A stretch of 64,000 nt of DNA from Tepidaquicella sp964564635 (GTDB taxonomy: Bacteria > Bacteroidota > Ignavibacteria > Tepidaquicellales > Tepidaquicellaceae): the NCBI GenBank assembly GCA_964564635.1, contig CAZMAR010000006.1:1-64000 (forward strand). Direction: 5' to 3'. This document shows positions 54,552 through 63,259 of the stretch, one piece after another. Position numbers and translations under genes: made by a program. The first letter of the stretch is position 1. Each line of letters opens with the position of its first letter. Under the pieces are notes generated by a model. It ran no database searches and had not been told where the DNA came from. It was given only the letters and a program-made list of their open reading frames with translations.

Positions 54552-55187
54552 TTATTTTATTTTCTTAATATACAAAATTATAGGTTCAATATGTTTTATT
54601 AGAATTACTAAAGATATTAAACAAGAAAATAAAATAAAGAATTCCTTATATTCAGAATCAGAAACATAGTTATAATTAAATTTTAACAAACTATGTTGAA
54701 AAACTATTGGAAAAAGCGGAAGAATCAAAGTAGCAATCGAGCATGCGATGTGAATATTTCTCTTAATTTTATACGAAACAAAATATATGAAAAGCCAAAT
54801 TAAAACAAATATAAAATTAATAGATAAATACACTCCTGCTGATGTAGATAGCCCTCTTCCACCTTTAAATTTTAGCCAAACTGAAAAATTATGTCCAAAT
54901 ACCAAAAGAGAAAGTGGAAGTACACAATATTTCATTTTTAATTCTAATACATAAAGTAATAATATAGAAGGTAATAATCCTTTTAATAAATCTAAAAGAA
55001 AAACTAAAAAACCAGTAGATTTTGATTTAGTAACATCATAAGAATTCATTGCTCCTGAATTTCCCGACCCCTGCGTAAGAATGTTTATATTATGTTTGTT
55101 TCTGACAACAATGTAAGCAAAAGGAATAGAACCAATTAAATAAAATATTATACATAATAATATATAATTTACCCAGAAAATTTGCAT
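54552..55187 (-). CDS. plsY: Glycerol-3-phosphate acyltransferase PlsY
   Basis: A 211-residue five- to six-helix inner-membrane enzyme that moves an acyl group from acyl phosphate to glycerol 3-phosphate, the first step of phospholipid synthesis. The GSIPFAYIV motif, the loop GSGNSGAMNSYDVTKSK (usually GSGNIGATN) and GHNFSVWLKFKGGRGLSTSAG (usually GGKG) are visible. The second half of the loop and the GGRG differ from the E. coli and Gram-positive forms, but the fold is kept. It lies 7 bp before the transketolase gene and 3 bp after the DUF1460 gene. Confidence 0.9.
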   Translation of the reverse strand: MQIFWVNYILLCIIFYLIGSIPFAYIVVRNKHNINILTQGSGNSGAMNSYDVTKSKSTGFLVFLLDLLKGLLPSILLLYVLELKMKYCVLPLSLLVFGHNFSVWLKFKGGRGLSTSAGVYLSINFIFVLIWLFIYFVSYKIKRNIHIACSIATLILPLFPIVFQHSLLKFNYNYVSDSEYKEFFILFSCLISLVILIKHIEPIILYIKKIK

Positions 55188-55190
55188 TCT

Positions 55191-56078
55191 TTATATAATT
55201 GGTCTTGCAATCATTAAACCGTTACATTTCTTTATGGATTGCATATAATTTTTTATACCCCTTTCAGAAATAACAACTTTATTAAATTTCTGAGAAGCGT
55301 GGATAATCCTGACGCCATCATCAATCATAATAAAACCAGTATGTGAAACATCCAGTCCTTTTATATCTGTTGTTAAGGCAAAAATATCACCATTTGAAAA
55401 TTCATCATAATAGTTTTCTATGTCATTAAGTTTTATATAATATTTTTCTCTCTGATTTATCTCTTCTTCAATCTTCTTCATTTGCCTAATATTCTCTTTA
55501 TTATTCTTCAATTGGATATAAGAATTAGGATGTTCAGTCATAAAATTAATTTCTTTATCATATAAATTTCCCCCGATCTCCTTAGCTAAATCCTTAACAA
55601 CTCCTTTATTAGAATTATCGTAAATCCAATCTGAAAAATAATGCAACCGCGAAGGATATCCATTAATTACTCCATTTCTATATCTTATAAATTTTAATTC
55701 ATCAATAAAATTTTCAACTGTCAATTTATTATTCTTTATCAATCGGCTGAATGTGAGAACATTTTCTACAAAAGTAACACAATCGAATCCACTTACTTTA
55801 ATAATTAACTCTTCCCTATCATCATATATATCAAGAGTACCCGCTTCATACTTAACCCCTAAAAATTTTTTTGCAACCTCAATAAGCAAATCACTAAAAT
55901 TATCAGAAAAATTTATTTGATTAAATTCTTCAATAATTTTTTTCAGTAATTCTAATTCATCATCATATTTAATTTTTGATAATTTACCAAACCTATTTTT
56001 AGAAAATATTTTATTACTGAAAAAAATTAAACCTGAAAATAATAATAAACCCTTTTTAAGAAATTCTCTTCTAAGCAT
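55191..56078 (-). CDS. DUF1460 family putative periplasmic peptidase/amidase
   Basis: A 295-residue exported protein of NlpC/P60-like type. The N-terminus MLRREFLKKG with a hydrophobic stretch to about 25 looks like a Tat-style or Sec signal. Cys100 in KVSGFDCVTFVEN is the probable nucleophile. GYPSRLHYFSDWIYDN and DVSHTGFIM (His) complete the DUF1460 pattern. Members resemble N-acetylmuramoyl-L-alanine amidases or gamma-D-glutamyl peptidases that process cell-wall fragments. No substrate is proven. Two bp separate it from dnaB. Confidence 0.82.
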   Translation of the reverse strand: MLRREFLKKGLLLFSGLIFFSNKIFSKNRFGKLSKIKYDDELELLKKIIEEFNQINFSDNFSDLLIEVAKKFLGVKYEAGTLDIYDDREELIIKVSGFDCVTFVENVLTFSRLIKNNKLTVENFIDELKFIRYRNGVINGYPSRLHYFSDWIYDNSNKGVVKDLAKEIGGNLYDKEINFMTEHPNSYIQLKNNKENIRQMKKIEEEINQREKYYIKLNDIENYYDEFSNGDIFALTTDIKGLDVSHTGFIMIDDGVRIIHASQKFNKVVISERGIKNYMQSIKKCNGLMIARPII

Positions 56079-56080
56079 AT

Positions 56081-57535
56081 TTAAAATCCGGGTTCTTGCA
56101 TTTCGGGAATAACAACTACTGGTTGTGGAGTAGCATTTGTGAAACAGGTATGTTCGGCAATGTATTCAAGCTCAAAGCTGGTGGTTGGTCCATTTCGCTG
56201 TTTACCAATAATAATCAACGCTTTTCTCTTTTCTTTTTCAACTTCCGGATCGTCTTCGTCTAACTTTTTCAATAAAGCAGGTCTATGCACAAACAATACA
56301 ACATCAGCATCTTGTTCAATTGCACCAGACTCTCTTAAGTCCGCCAGTTGAGGTCCTTTATCTTTACTTCCTCTTGTTTCAACTCCACGGTTTAGTTGTG
56401 CACATGCAACAACAGGTATATCAAGGTCTTTCGCAAGTGCTTTTAAATTTCGGGACACATAAGCAACCTCTAAATCTCTCCTTTCCGGATTATCCTGCCC
56501 TTTAACCAATTGCAAATAGTCTACCATAATCATATCCACATTGTAATCATATTTTAATCTTCTGGCTTTAGCCCTAAGTTCAAGTACAGACATTTCACTT
56601 GAATCATCAATCAGAATATTTGTTCTCAAATTCGGAAAATATTTTGCAACTCTCGTCCATTCTTCATCGGTTAACTTTCCAATTTTTAAATTCCTTGCAT
56701 CAACTCTTGCTTCTGATGCAATTAGTCTAATCATCAACTCTTTATAAGTCATTTCAAGAGAAAATATAGCAACTGTTTTGTTATGAACTACTGCAGCATG
56801 TCGGGCGATATTTAAAATAAAAGCAGTTTTTCCATGTGATGGTCTGCCAGCGATAACAATAAATTCTGACTTCTGAAAACCGGATGTATACTCATCTAAA
56901 AGTGTAAAACCAGTAGGAACTCCTGTTATAATGTTTTTATCTTTTCTTCTCTTATATAACTCTTCATAAAAAGGTTCAATCTCTTCTTTTACATTGATTA
57001 CCTTCTTTTTAGAAAGAGATTCTGATATATTTAATAAATTTTGTTCTGCAGTATTTAATAGATTGAAAGTGTTAACTGATGGATCAATAGCTTTCTCTAT
57101 AATTTCACCAGAAACATATATTAGCCCTCTAAGAATATATTTTTCTAAAATTATTCTCGCATGTTGCATATAATTTGCCGAGGTTGTGACATAAGAAGCC
57201 AGCTCAGCAATATATTCCTTGTCACCAACTTCCTCAAGTTTTCCCATTTTCTTTAATTCTTCAATTAAAGTATGAATATCAATTGCTTCTCCCCTGTTGT
57301 TAAGATTTACGATTGCACTGAATATTTCACTGTGTGCTTTTTTAAAAAAATGTTTATAATTAACTATTTGTATTACATCGTTCAAAATAAAATTATCTAT
57401 TAATATAGAACCTATGAGTTCCTTTTCTATATCAACACAACTCGGTGGTTCAATTTTTTTGGGAACTTCAAATTTCTTATCTTCATCAAGAACTAACTCA
57501 TCAAGTTTTTGTTTTGAGTTTCTTATTTTTGCCAT
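56081..57535 (-). CDS. dnaB: Replicative DNA helicase DnaB
   Basis: A 484-residue hexameric helicase. The N-terminal domain (about 30-180) starts with PSCVDIEKELIGSILID. The RecA-like ATPase has Walker A GRPSHGKTA (230-238), IFSLEM, and MVDYLQLVKG as Walker B. The linker helix and C-terminal motifs ADLRESGAIEQDADVVLFVH and GKQRNGPT are normal. It unwinds DNA ahead of the fork. It follows the family 4 uracil-DNA glycosylase gene by 3 bp. No intein or internal insertion is seen. Confidence 0.96.
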   Translation of the reverse strand: MAKIRNSKQKLDELVLDEDKKFEVPKKIEPPSCVDIEKELIGSILIDNFILNDVIQIVNYKHFFKKAHSEIFSAIVNLNNRGEAIDIHTLIEELKKMGKLEEVGDKEYIAELASYVTTSANYMQHARIILEKYILRGLIYVSGEIIEKAIDPSVNTFNLLNTAEQNLLNISESLSKKKVINVKEEIEPFYEELYKRRKDKNIITGVPTGFTLLDEYTSGFQKSEFIVIAGRPSHGKTAFILNIARHAAVVHNKTVAIFSLEMTYKELMIRLIASEARVDARNLKIGKLTDEEWTRVAKYFPNLRTNILIDDSSEMSVLELRAKARRLKYDYNVDMIMVDYLQLVKGQDNPERRDLEVAYVSRNLKALAKDLDIPVVACAQLNRGVETRGSKDKGPQLADLRESGAIEQDADVVLFVHRPALLKKLDEDDPEVEKEKRKALIIIGKQRNGPTTSFELEYIAEHTCFTNATPQPVVVIPEMQEPGF

Positions 57536-57538
57536 AAT

Positions 57539-58321
57539 CTAAATTTTAGACTGTTTAAATTTTTCATACATTACTTTAAACATTTTCAAATCTTCCCAGG
57601 TAGGTTTCTTCCATTGCGGATTCCTTAATAATGCTGCAGGGTGAAAGGTAACAATTAGTTTAATAATTTTTCCAGAAATATTGTAATTAAAAATTTTCCC
57701 TCTGAGTTTTCCCAAAGGCTCTTTTGTCTTTAAAAGAGTCTGTGCAGCAAAGGAACCTAATGCTAATATGAATTCAGGATTTATCAACTTTAATTGCTTA
57801 ACTAAATAAGGTTCACAAAGTTTAATTTCTTCAGGCATTGGATTTCTGTTGCCCGGTGGTCTACATTTTAAAATATTGCATATAAAGACTTCTTCCCTTA
57901 AAATGTTTATAGAATTCAACATTTTTGTTAACAGTTGTCCTGCTCTACCAACAAAAGGTTGTCCCTGCAAATCTTCTTCTGACCCTGGTGCTTCTCCAAT
58001 TACAACTAAATCTGCATTATAATTTCCAGAGCCGAACACAAAATTTGTTCTCGTTCTGTATAAGTTACATTTACTACAATTTTTAATTTTTTCTAGTAGT
58101 TGCTCTAAATTCTGAGACTTTTCCCAATCTTCCGCAAATAAATTTTCCTCCTCAATAAGAGTAATTGATTGATGTTTTCCCTGACTTTCTTTCAAAACAT
58201 TCTTATTGTTTTCGACTTCATTATAAGAATGAACTTTTTTCAATTGAAGTTCTAATGGCAACCCAATTCTATCATTATAAAATTTCAAGTAATTGACACA
58301 TTTTTCCAAAATATCTTTCAT
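57539..58321 (-). CDS. Family 4 uracil-DNA glycosylase (Fe-S)
   Basis: A 260-residue protein whose last 185 residues form a type 4 UDG. Cys82 and Cys85 (CSKC), Cys153 (LKCRPPGNRNP) and Cys169 are the expected [4Fe-4S] ligands. GEAPGSEEDLQGQPFVGRAG is the uracil pocket and catalytic segment, and VTFHPAALLRNPQWKKP is the DNA-intercalation motif. It removes uracil from DNA. The first 75 or so residues are an extra, poorly conserved N-terminal part of unknown role. It lies between coaBC (26 bp) and dnaB (3 bp). Confidence 0.92.
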   Translation of the reverse strand: MKDILEKCVNYLKFYNDRIGLPLELQLKKVHSYNEVENNKNVLKESQGKHQSITLIEEENLFAEDWEKSQNLEQLLEKIKNCSKCNLYRTRTNFVFGSGNYNADLVVIGEAPGSEEDLQGQPFVGRAGQLLTKMLNSINILREEVFICNILKCRPPGNRNPMPEEIKLCEPYLVKQLKLINPEFILALGSFAAQTLLKTKEPLGKLRGKIFNYNISGKIIKLIVTFHPAALLRNPQWKKPTWEDLKMFKVMYEKFKQSKI

Positions 58322-58347
58322 TACTTTAAAAAAGAAAAATTTTTTAA

Positions 58348-59562
58348 CTAAATATTATTAAGATAATAATCCAAAATTTCATTTCCCACATCGTATTTTG
58401 ACATTTTCTTTAATCTCCTTATCCTTTTTTCATCAATAAAAGTAACTATATTGGTTTCCGTTTCGAAACCAGCACCTTTTTCTAAAGCGTTGTTTAATAT
58501 AATTAAATCAAGATTTTTTTCTACTAACTTTTTCTTAGCATTATCAATCCCGTTATCTGTTTCAAGGGCAAAGCCATAAAGTTTAAAGTTCTTTTTCTTT
58601 TCTCCTAAAAATTTTAATATATCAATATTTTTTACAAGCTCTAAATTTAATGAACTAATTTTTTCCTTTTTTATTTTACCTTTATTTATGCTTTTCACTT
58701 TAAAATCACTTACTGCAGCTGCCATAATTATTAAATCAAACTTATTGTAAATCTTTTTTACTTCTTTATACATCTCTTCTGCAGTATTAACATTTATTCT
58801 CTTAATTCCTGAAGTTTCTTTCAAACTCACCGGTCCTGTAATTAGGGTTACATTCGCTCCTCTATCATAAGCTGCTCTTGCAATTTCAAAACCCATTTTC
58901 CCTGAAGAGTAATTTGTAATATACCTAACTGCATCGATAGGCTCTCGTGTTGGTCCAGCAGTAATGAGTATGTTTTTGTTCGATAAATCTGTTTTTCTGT
59001 TGATAAAAGAGTTAACATAATTGTAAATCTCATCAGGTTCTGGCATTTTTCCTATTCCATAAATTCCACTTGCAAGTTCACCATAAACAGGATAGATAAT
59101 TTTATAGCCTGCTAATTCAAGATTTTTTATGTTTCTTTGTATAATAGAATTTCTATACATATCTTCATCCATAGAAGGGACTAAAATCACAGGACATCGT
59201 GCAGCAAATACTGTACATAGTAGGAAATTATCCGCAATACCACTAATAATTTTCCCAAGTGTATTTGCTGTAGCAGGTGCTATTAAAAAAACATCCGCCC
59301 ATATTCCTAAATTAATATGCCAGGTAGACTGTTTAAGTTTTTCAGTATTTTCAAAATCATTAACATTAGAAAATGTGTTTATAATAACATCATTCCTTGA
59401 AAGGGTCGATAATGTTAATGGTGAAACAAATTTTGTTGCCGCAGGCGTCATAACTACTTTGACCTCAGCACCTGCTTTCACAAATAGCCGTACCAAAGAG
59501 CATATTTTATAAGCAGCAATTCCGCCGGTGATACCAATCAGGATTTTCTTATTCTTCATCAC
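58348..59562 (-). CDS. coaBC: Bifunctional phosphopantothenoylcysteine decarboxylase / phosphopantothenate-cysteine ligase
   Basis: A 404-residue two-domain enzyme of coenzyme A synthesis. The CoaC flavoprotein half (1 to about 190) has GITGGIAAYK, His82 in TWHINL (E. coli His75), and PATANTLGKIISGIADN. The CoaB half begins near 195 with NILITAGPTREPIDAVRYITN and ends with a normal ligase C-terminus. In the loop that carries Cys158 in E. coli the sequence here is GELASGIYGIGKMPE, with Ser165 at the Cys position. The first two codons are both ATG, so the start could be one residue later. It overlaps rpoZ by 14 bp. Confidence 0.93.
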   Translation of the reverse strand: MMKNKKILIGITGGIAAYKICSLVRLFVKAGAEVKVVMTPAATKFVSPLTLSTLSRNDVIINTFSNVNDFENTEKLKQSTWHINLGIWADVFLIAPATANTLGKIISGIADNFLLCTVFAARCPVILVPSMDEDMYRNSIIQRNIKNLELAGYKIIYPVYGELASGIYGIGKMPEPDEIYNYVNSFINRKTDLSNKNILITAGPTREPIDAVRYITNYSSGKMGFEIARAAYDRGANVTLITGPVSLKETSGIKRINVNTAEEMYKEVKKIYNKFDLIIMAAAVSDFKVKSINKGKIKKEKISSLNLELVKNIDILKFLGEKKKNFKLYGFALETDNGIDNAKKKLVEKNLDLIILNNALEKGAGFETETNIVTFIDEKRIRRLKKMSKYDVGNEILDYYLNNI

Positions 59563-59839
59563 GATACTTATAAGTAATATCGTTATTTAACATTTCTTTT
59601 ATTGCCTGATTTGTTGGCTTTTCTCTTTTTTCAAATTCCACAGATATATTAAATTTATCCTGATTCATTATGGTATCATCTTCAGTCTCTTTTGCAATCA
59701 CTGGCTCAAGTCTCTGCGCTAATTCCAATTTCATTTCATCATTAATCTGTCTTGCTCTTTTGGCAGCTATTATTACAGCTTCGTACAGGCTATCTGCACA
59801 ACTCTCAAATTTAGAAATATCAATTGTTTGTAGTGGCAT
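59549..59839 (-). CDS. rpoZ: RNA polymerase omega subunit
   Basis: A 96-residue small subunit that helps fold the beta-prime subunit. ADSLYEAVIIAAKRARQIND is the conserved core helix, and the position between gmk and coaBC is the classical gmk-rpoZ-coaBC order. The acidic C-terminal half is less conserved. The gene starts 2 bp after gmk and its end overlaps the start of coaBC by 14 bp, so translation is probably coupled. Confidence 0.93.
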   Translation of the reverse strand: MPLQTIDISKFESCADSLYEAVIIAAKRARQINDEMKLELAQRLEPVIAKETEDDTIMNQDKFNISVEFEKREKPTNQAIKEMLNNDITYKYRDEE

Positions 59840-59841
59840 TT

Positions 59842-60405
59842 TTATTTTTCTCCTTTTTTAATTTTTAAAATTAAATTTACTAACTCATTAACAGCTTTTT
59901 CTAAATTATCATTTATTATAATATAATTAAAAAATTTCATTTTTGCCATTTCAATATCAAATCTTTGTAAGCGATTATTTATTTGTTCTTCATTTTCAGT
60001 TCCTCTCATTAGCAATCGTCTTTTTACTTCTTCTTTATCCGGGGGCTTTAAAAATATCAAAACTGCTAAATCTTTGTAATAATTTTTTAGTGACAAAGCA
60101 CCATTTACATCTACATCAAAAATCACATCTTTCTCCTTGCTTATCAATTCATCGATATAATTTTTTAGTGTGCCATAATAATTACCATCAAAGATTTTTT
60201 CATACTCTACAAAATCACCATTTTCAATTTTCTTTTTAAATTCTTCTTTTGATATAAAAAAGTAATCCTTTCCATCAACCTCATAGTCGCGCTTTTTTCT
60301 TGTAGTTGCAGAAACAGAAAAAACAAGATCTGGTAATTTTTTTAGTACTTCTCTTACAACCGTTGTTTTACCTGACCCGGAAGGGGCAGCAATGATAAAA
60401 AGCAT
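59842..60405 (-). CDS. gmk: Guanylate kinase
   Basis: A 187-residue P-loop enzyme that phosphorylates GMP to GDP. The ATP loop is APSGSGKTTVVREVL near residue 7. SATTRKKRDYEVDGKDYFF binds GMP, and IFDVDVNGALSLK and LMRGTENEEQINNRL form the rest of the active site. Length is normal. It follows yicC by 13 bp and precedes rpoZ by 2 bp. Confidence 0.96.
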   Translation of the reverse strand: MLFIIAAPSGSGKTTVVREVLKKLPDLVFSVSATTRKKRDYEVDGKDYFFISKEEFKKKIENGDFVEYEKIFDGNYYGTLKNYIDELISKEKDVIFDVDVNGALSLKNYYKDLAVLIFLKPPDKEEVKRRLLMRGTENEEQINNRLQRFDIEMAKMKFFNYIIINDNLEKAVNELVNLILKIKKGEK

Positions 60406-60418
60406 AAGTTAATCTTAT

Positions 60419-61300
60419 TTATTCTATATTTTGTATCTGTTCTCTGATTTTTTCAAGCTCTTCTTTTATAACAATAGAAATCTGGGAAATCGACGCATTT
60501 GAAGATTTTGTAGAAATTGTATTTATCTCTCTGTTCATTTCCTGCAGCAAAAAGTTTAAACGCCTGCCGGAATATTCTTTTGAATTTACATAATCAAGGA
60601 AATATTTTATATGACTTTTAAATCTTATCACCTCTTCTGTTATATCTAATTTTTCTGCCAATAATGCAATTTCATATTCAACTCTACTCTCATTGATTAA
60701 TTTAGGGTCAGTTATAATGCTCTTAATATTTTTATTTATCTTTTCCCTTTCTTTATCTATTCTACCAATACTGTATAATGATATTTTTTCTAATTCCTTT
60801 GCAATAATTTTTATCCTTTTCAGAATATCATTTTTGAGAAACTGTCCTTCTTTCTGTTTCATTAATATAAAATCTTTCAGCGCTATTGATATCAAAGATT
60901 TAATGAAACTAAACTCTTTTTTATCAACCTTTATTAACTGCTCCTTTACAATACTTTCGTGCAATTTCAATATATGATCAATTGTTATTTTTTCATCTGA
61001 ACCTATAGCCTGTTTAATTTCTTTCAAGAATTTTATGTATGATTTTATAATTTTACGGTCAATATTTTCTAAATATAAATTTTCTATCTCATCTTCTAAA
61101 TTAATATTTATATAAATTTTCCCTCGTGATACTTTGTCTTTTATAATCTCCCTGATATCCAGCTCCTTTTCCAATAAAAACTTTGGGCATTTTAAAAATA
61201 TCTCAAGATATTTACTATTTAGAGATTTTAGCTCGACGGTATACTTTTTATTCTTAAAGTATCCTTCAGCTCTGCCAAAACCTGTCATACTTACTATCAT
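60419..61300 (-). CDS. yicC: YicC-family endoribonuclease
   Basis: A 293-residue protein. MIVSMTGFGRAEGYFKNKK is the diagnostic start. The family C-terminus is GRRLNFLLQEMNREINTIS followed by KEELEKIREQIQNIE. E. coli YicC is a ring-forming endoribonuclease that cleaves structured RNA. Lys/Glu-rich helices fill the middle. The yicC-gmk pairing is widespread. It starts 1 bp after the LOG family gene, so the operon probably begins further upstream. Confidence 0.9.
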   Translation of the reverse strand: MIVSMTGFGRAEGYFKNKKYTVELKSLNSKYLEIFLKCPKFLLEKELDIREIIKDKVSRGKIYININLEDEIENLYLENIDRKIIKSYIKFLKEIKQAIGSDEKITIDHILKLHESIVKEQLIKVDKKEFSFIKSLISIALKDFILMKQKEGQFLKNDILKRIKIIAKELEKISLYSIGRIDKEREKINKNIKSIITDPKLINESRVEYEIALLAEKLDITEEVIRFKSHIKYFLDYVNSKEYSGRRLNFLLQEMNREINTISTKSSNASISQISIVIKEELEKIREQIQNIE

Positions 61301-61301
61301 A

Positions 61302-62141
61302 CTAATTGATATAGTTTTTTGTTAATGATTCTTTTAAATAAGTAAATGCTTCTTCAGGAGTATCTATAAACTTATATAAACCTAAATCTCTTTCAGAAAT
61401 CATTCTATTTCTGTATAATGCTTCAAAATCAATAATTTGTTCCCAATATTCAGAACCATACATAACAATTGTAATTTTTTTCCTGAGTTTATTTGTTTGA
61501 ACTAAAGTGAGAATTTCCATTAATTCATCAAGTGTTCCAAATCCTCCAGGCATAATAACAAGAGCCTTAGCAAGATAAGCAAACCAGAATTTTCTCATAA
61601 AAAAGTAATGAAACTCGAAATTCAATTCCGGTGTGATGTAAATATTTGGTTCCTGTTCAAATGGTAATGATATATTAAAACCAATAGAAAGACCTCTTGC
61701 TCTATATGCTCCTTTATTAGCAGCTTCCATTATTCCATGACCACCTCCTGAACACACAACAAAGCTATTTCCATCTTTTAATGATTTAGACCACTTCGTT
61801 AATAGATATGAAAGTTTTTCCGTATCTGAGTAGTATCGGGAATTTTGCAGATCAATTTTTGCAATTTCAAGTTGTTTTATTAGTTTATCTCGCTTCTTAC
61901 CATAAGAACCCTTTATCTTACTTAATTGTTTTTTAATATTGCTAACATTTTCTTTTGCCTTCTGCGGTGATAAAATGCGAGCAGAACCAAAAAAAACAAT
62001 TGTGTTTTTTACATTATTTTTCTTTAGTCTTTCAGAAGTCTCTATGTATTCTGCAAGTATCCGTATTGTTCGCGCTGCTGCAGAGCCGAGAAAACTTTTA
62101 TTATAATATGCTTTAGAAACTTTTTTCTGTGATTTTTTCAT
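61302..62141 (-). CDS. LOG family protein (TIGR00730-like nucleotide phosphoribohydrolase)
   Basis: A 279-residue Rossmann-fold protein. GGGHGIMEAANKGA (132-145) and PGGFGTLDE (198-206) are the LOG motifs, read here as PGGxGTxxE. LOG enzymes release the base from nucleoside 5'-monophosphates, although many were first annotated as lysine decarboxylases. Between residues 60 and 110 there is a Lys-rich helical insertion not found in short LOG proteins, marking the longer subfamily. It lies 14 bp after the SDR gene and 1 bp before yicC. Substrate unknown. Confidence 0.87.
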   Translation of the reverse strand: MKKSQKKVSKAYYNKSFLGSAAARTIRILAEYIETSERLKKNNVKNTIVFFGSARILSPQKAKENVSNIKKQLSKIKGSYGKKRDKLIKQLEIAKIDLQNSRYYSDTEKLSYLLTKWSKSLKDGNSFVVCSGGGHGIMEAANKGAYRARGLSIGFNISLPFEQEPNIYITPELNFEFHYFFMRKFWFAYLAKALVIMPGGFGTLDELMEILTLVQTNKLRKKITIVMYGSEYWEQIIDFEALYRNRMISERDLGLYKFIDTPEEAFTYLKESLTKNYIN

Positions 62142-62155
62142 TGCTTTTTTAATTG

Positions 62156-62887
62156 TTATAATATTTTCCCTCCATCAACAATAAAATTGTGTCCAGTAAT
62201 ATAGTTATTCTTAGTAATTAAATATTGTATTAAACTTGATATATCATTGACGCTACTATATTTCTTCATTGGATAAGTATCAATATTATCTTTCTCAAAA
62301 TTGTCATTCATATCAATTGTACCCGGAGATATGCAATTAATCAAAATCTCTGGTGCTAATTGCTTAGCAGATAAATAAGTAAATTTAATAACCCCTGCTT
62401 TGGAAAGAGAGTATGGTATAAACCCAATCCAATTCTGAATTCCCCCTAAAGAAGCAATGTTAATAATTCTGCAAGGTTTAGAATCATTATTTATCATAAT
62501 TTTCGCTGCTTCAACAGTTGAAATAACTACACTTTTCAAATTCGTGTTAAAGAATTCATCAAGCACAGAATTATCTATTTTAAAAAAATCCACCCTTCTG
62601 AATATTGCAGCATTGTTAACTACTAAATCTAACCTATTAAAACGATTTTTTATATAATGATAAATTCTTTTTATTTCTTCTTCCTTACTTAAATCAGCTT
62701 TATACGGAATTACCTCTACAGATTTAGTTAAAATTTCCTCAACAGTATCTCTTACAACCTCAGAGGGTGAATTGAAATAATTTAGTACAATATCATATTT
62801 GGAATCTGCAACAACTTTAGCAATTTCCTTACCAAGTCTTCTTGCACCTCCAGTAATAAGAGCAACTTTATTTGGATATTTATTCAT
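62156..62887 (-). CDS. SDR family oxidoreductase (pteridine reductase-like)
   Basis: About 243 residues. I place the start at MNKYPNK (62887). An in-frame ATG ten codons upstream lies inside tRNA-Arg and would encode its T arm, so it is not a real start. The NADP motif is TGGARRLG, whose Arg-Arg is typical of pteridine reductase-like SDRs. NNAAIF follows, and the active site is Ser and Tyr-x3-Lys in IASLGGIQNW and PYSLSKAG. It may reduce a pteridine or another carbonyl; the substrate is not certain. It begins 7 bp after tRNA-Arg on the same strand. Confidence 0.85.
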   Translation of the reverse strand: MNKYPNKVALITGGARRLGKEIAKVVADSKYDIVLNYFNSPSEVVRDTVEEILTKSVEVIPYKADLSKEEEIKRIYHYIKNRFNRLDLVVNNAAIFRRVDFFKIDNSVLDEFFNTNLKSVVISTVEAAKIMINNDSKPCRIINIASLGGIQNWIGFIPYSLSKAGVIKFTYLSAKQLAPEILINCISPGTIDMNDNFEKDNIDTYPMKKYSSVNDISSLIQYLITKNNYITGHNFIVDGGKIL

Positions 62888-62894
62888 AGAAAAG

Positions 62895-62968
62895 TGCCCT
62901 TGGGATGACTCGAACATCCGACACGTGGTTTAGGAAACCACTGCTCTATCCACCTGAGCTACAAGGGC
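62895..62968 (-). tRNA. tRNA-Arg (anticodon CCT)
   Basis: On the minus strand the sequence folds into a full cloverleaf. The acceptor is GCCCTTG paired with CAAGGGC. The D arm contains GCTC...GAGC. The anticodon stem is GTGGT/ACCAC with loop TTCCTAA, anticodon CCT, reading AGG. The T arm is GGATG-TTCGAGT-CATCC and the discriminator is A. CCA is not encoded. It lies 7 bp before the SDR start codon, so the two are probably on one transcript. Confidence 0.95.
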
Positions 62969-63259
62969 AGAGGTAATATTAAATATAAGAAATACGCTTA
63001 CAGTATTAAATGTAAAAATGAAGAAATAATTTATTTTTCTTTGTGGTACGGAATATATTAAGTAATTTATTTTGTGATAAATTTTCCAATTAAAACGACT
63101 AAAAAAAAACACTAAATTTTTAAGTCCTCTATTAAAGATTAAAATTCTGAATAAAAAATGTAAGAAAATATTTATTTTTAAGTGAAAATTAAACAAAACA
63201 AATTAAAAAATTATCATTAAATTCTCGATATTAATGAATTCCCCTTTTAGATGAAAAAC

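Noticed and set aside
62930..63196. 88-codon minus-strand ORF upstream of the SDR gene
   Set aside because: Its last codons (LVAQVDRAVVS) are a translation of tRNA-Arg, and the rest is Phe/Lys/Asn-rich without a domain.
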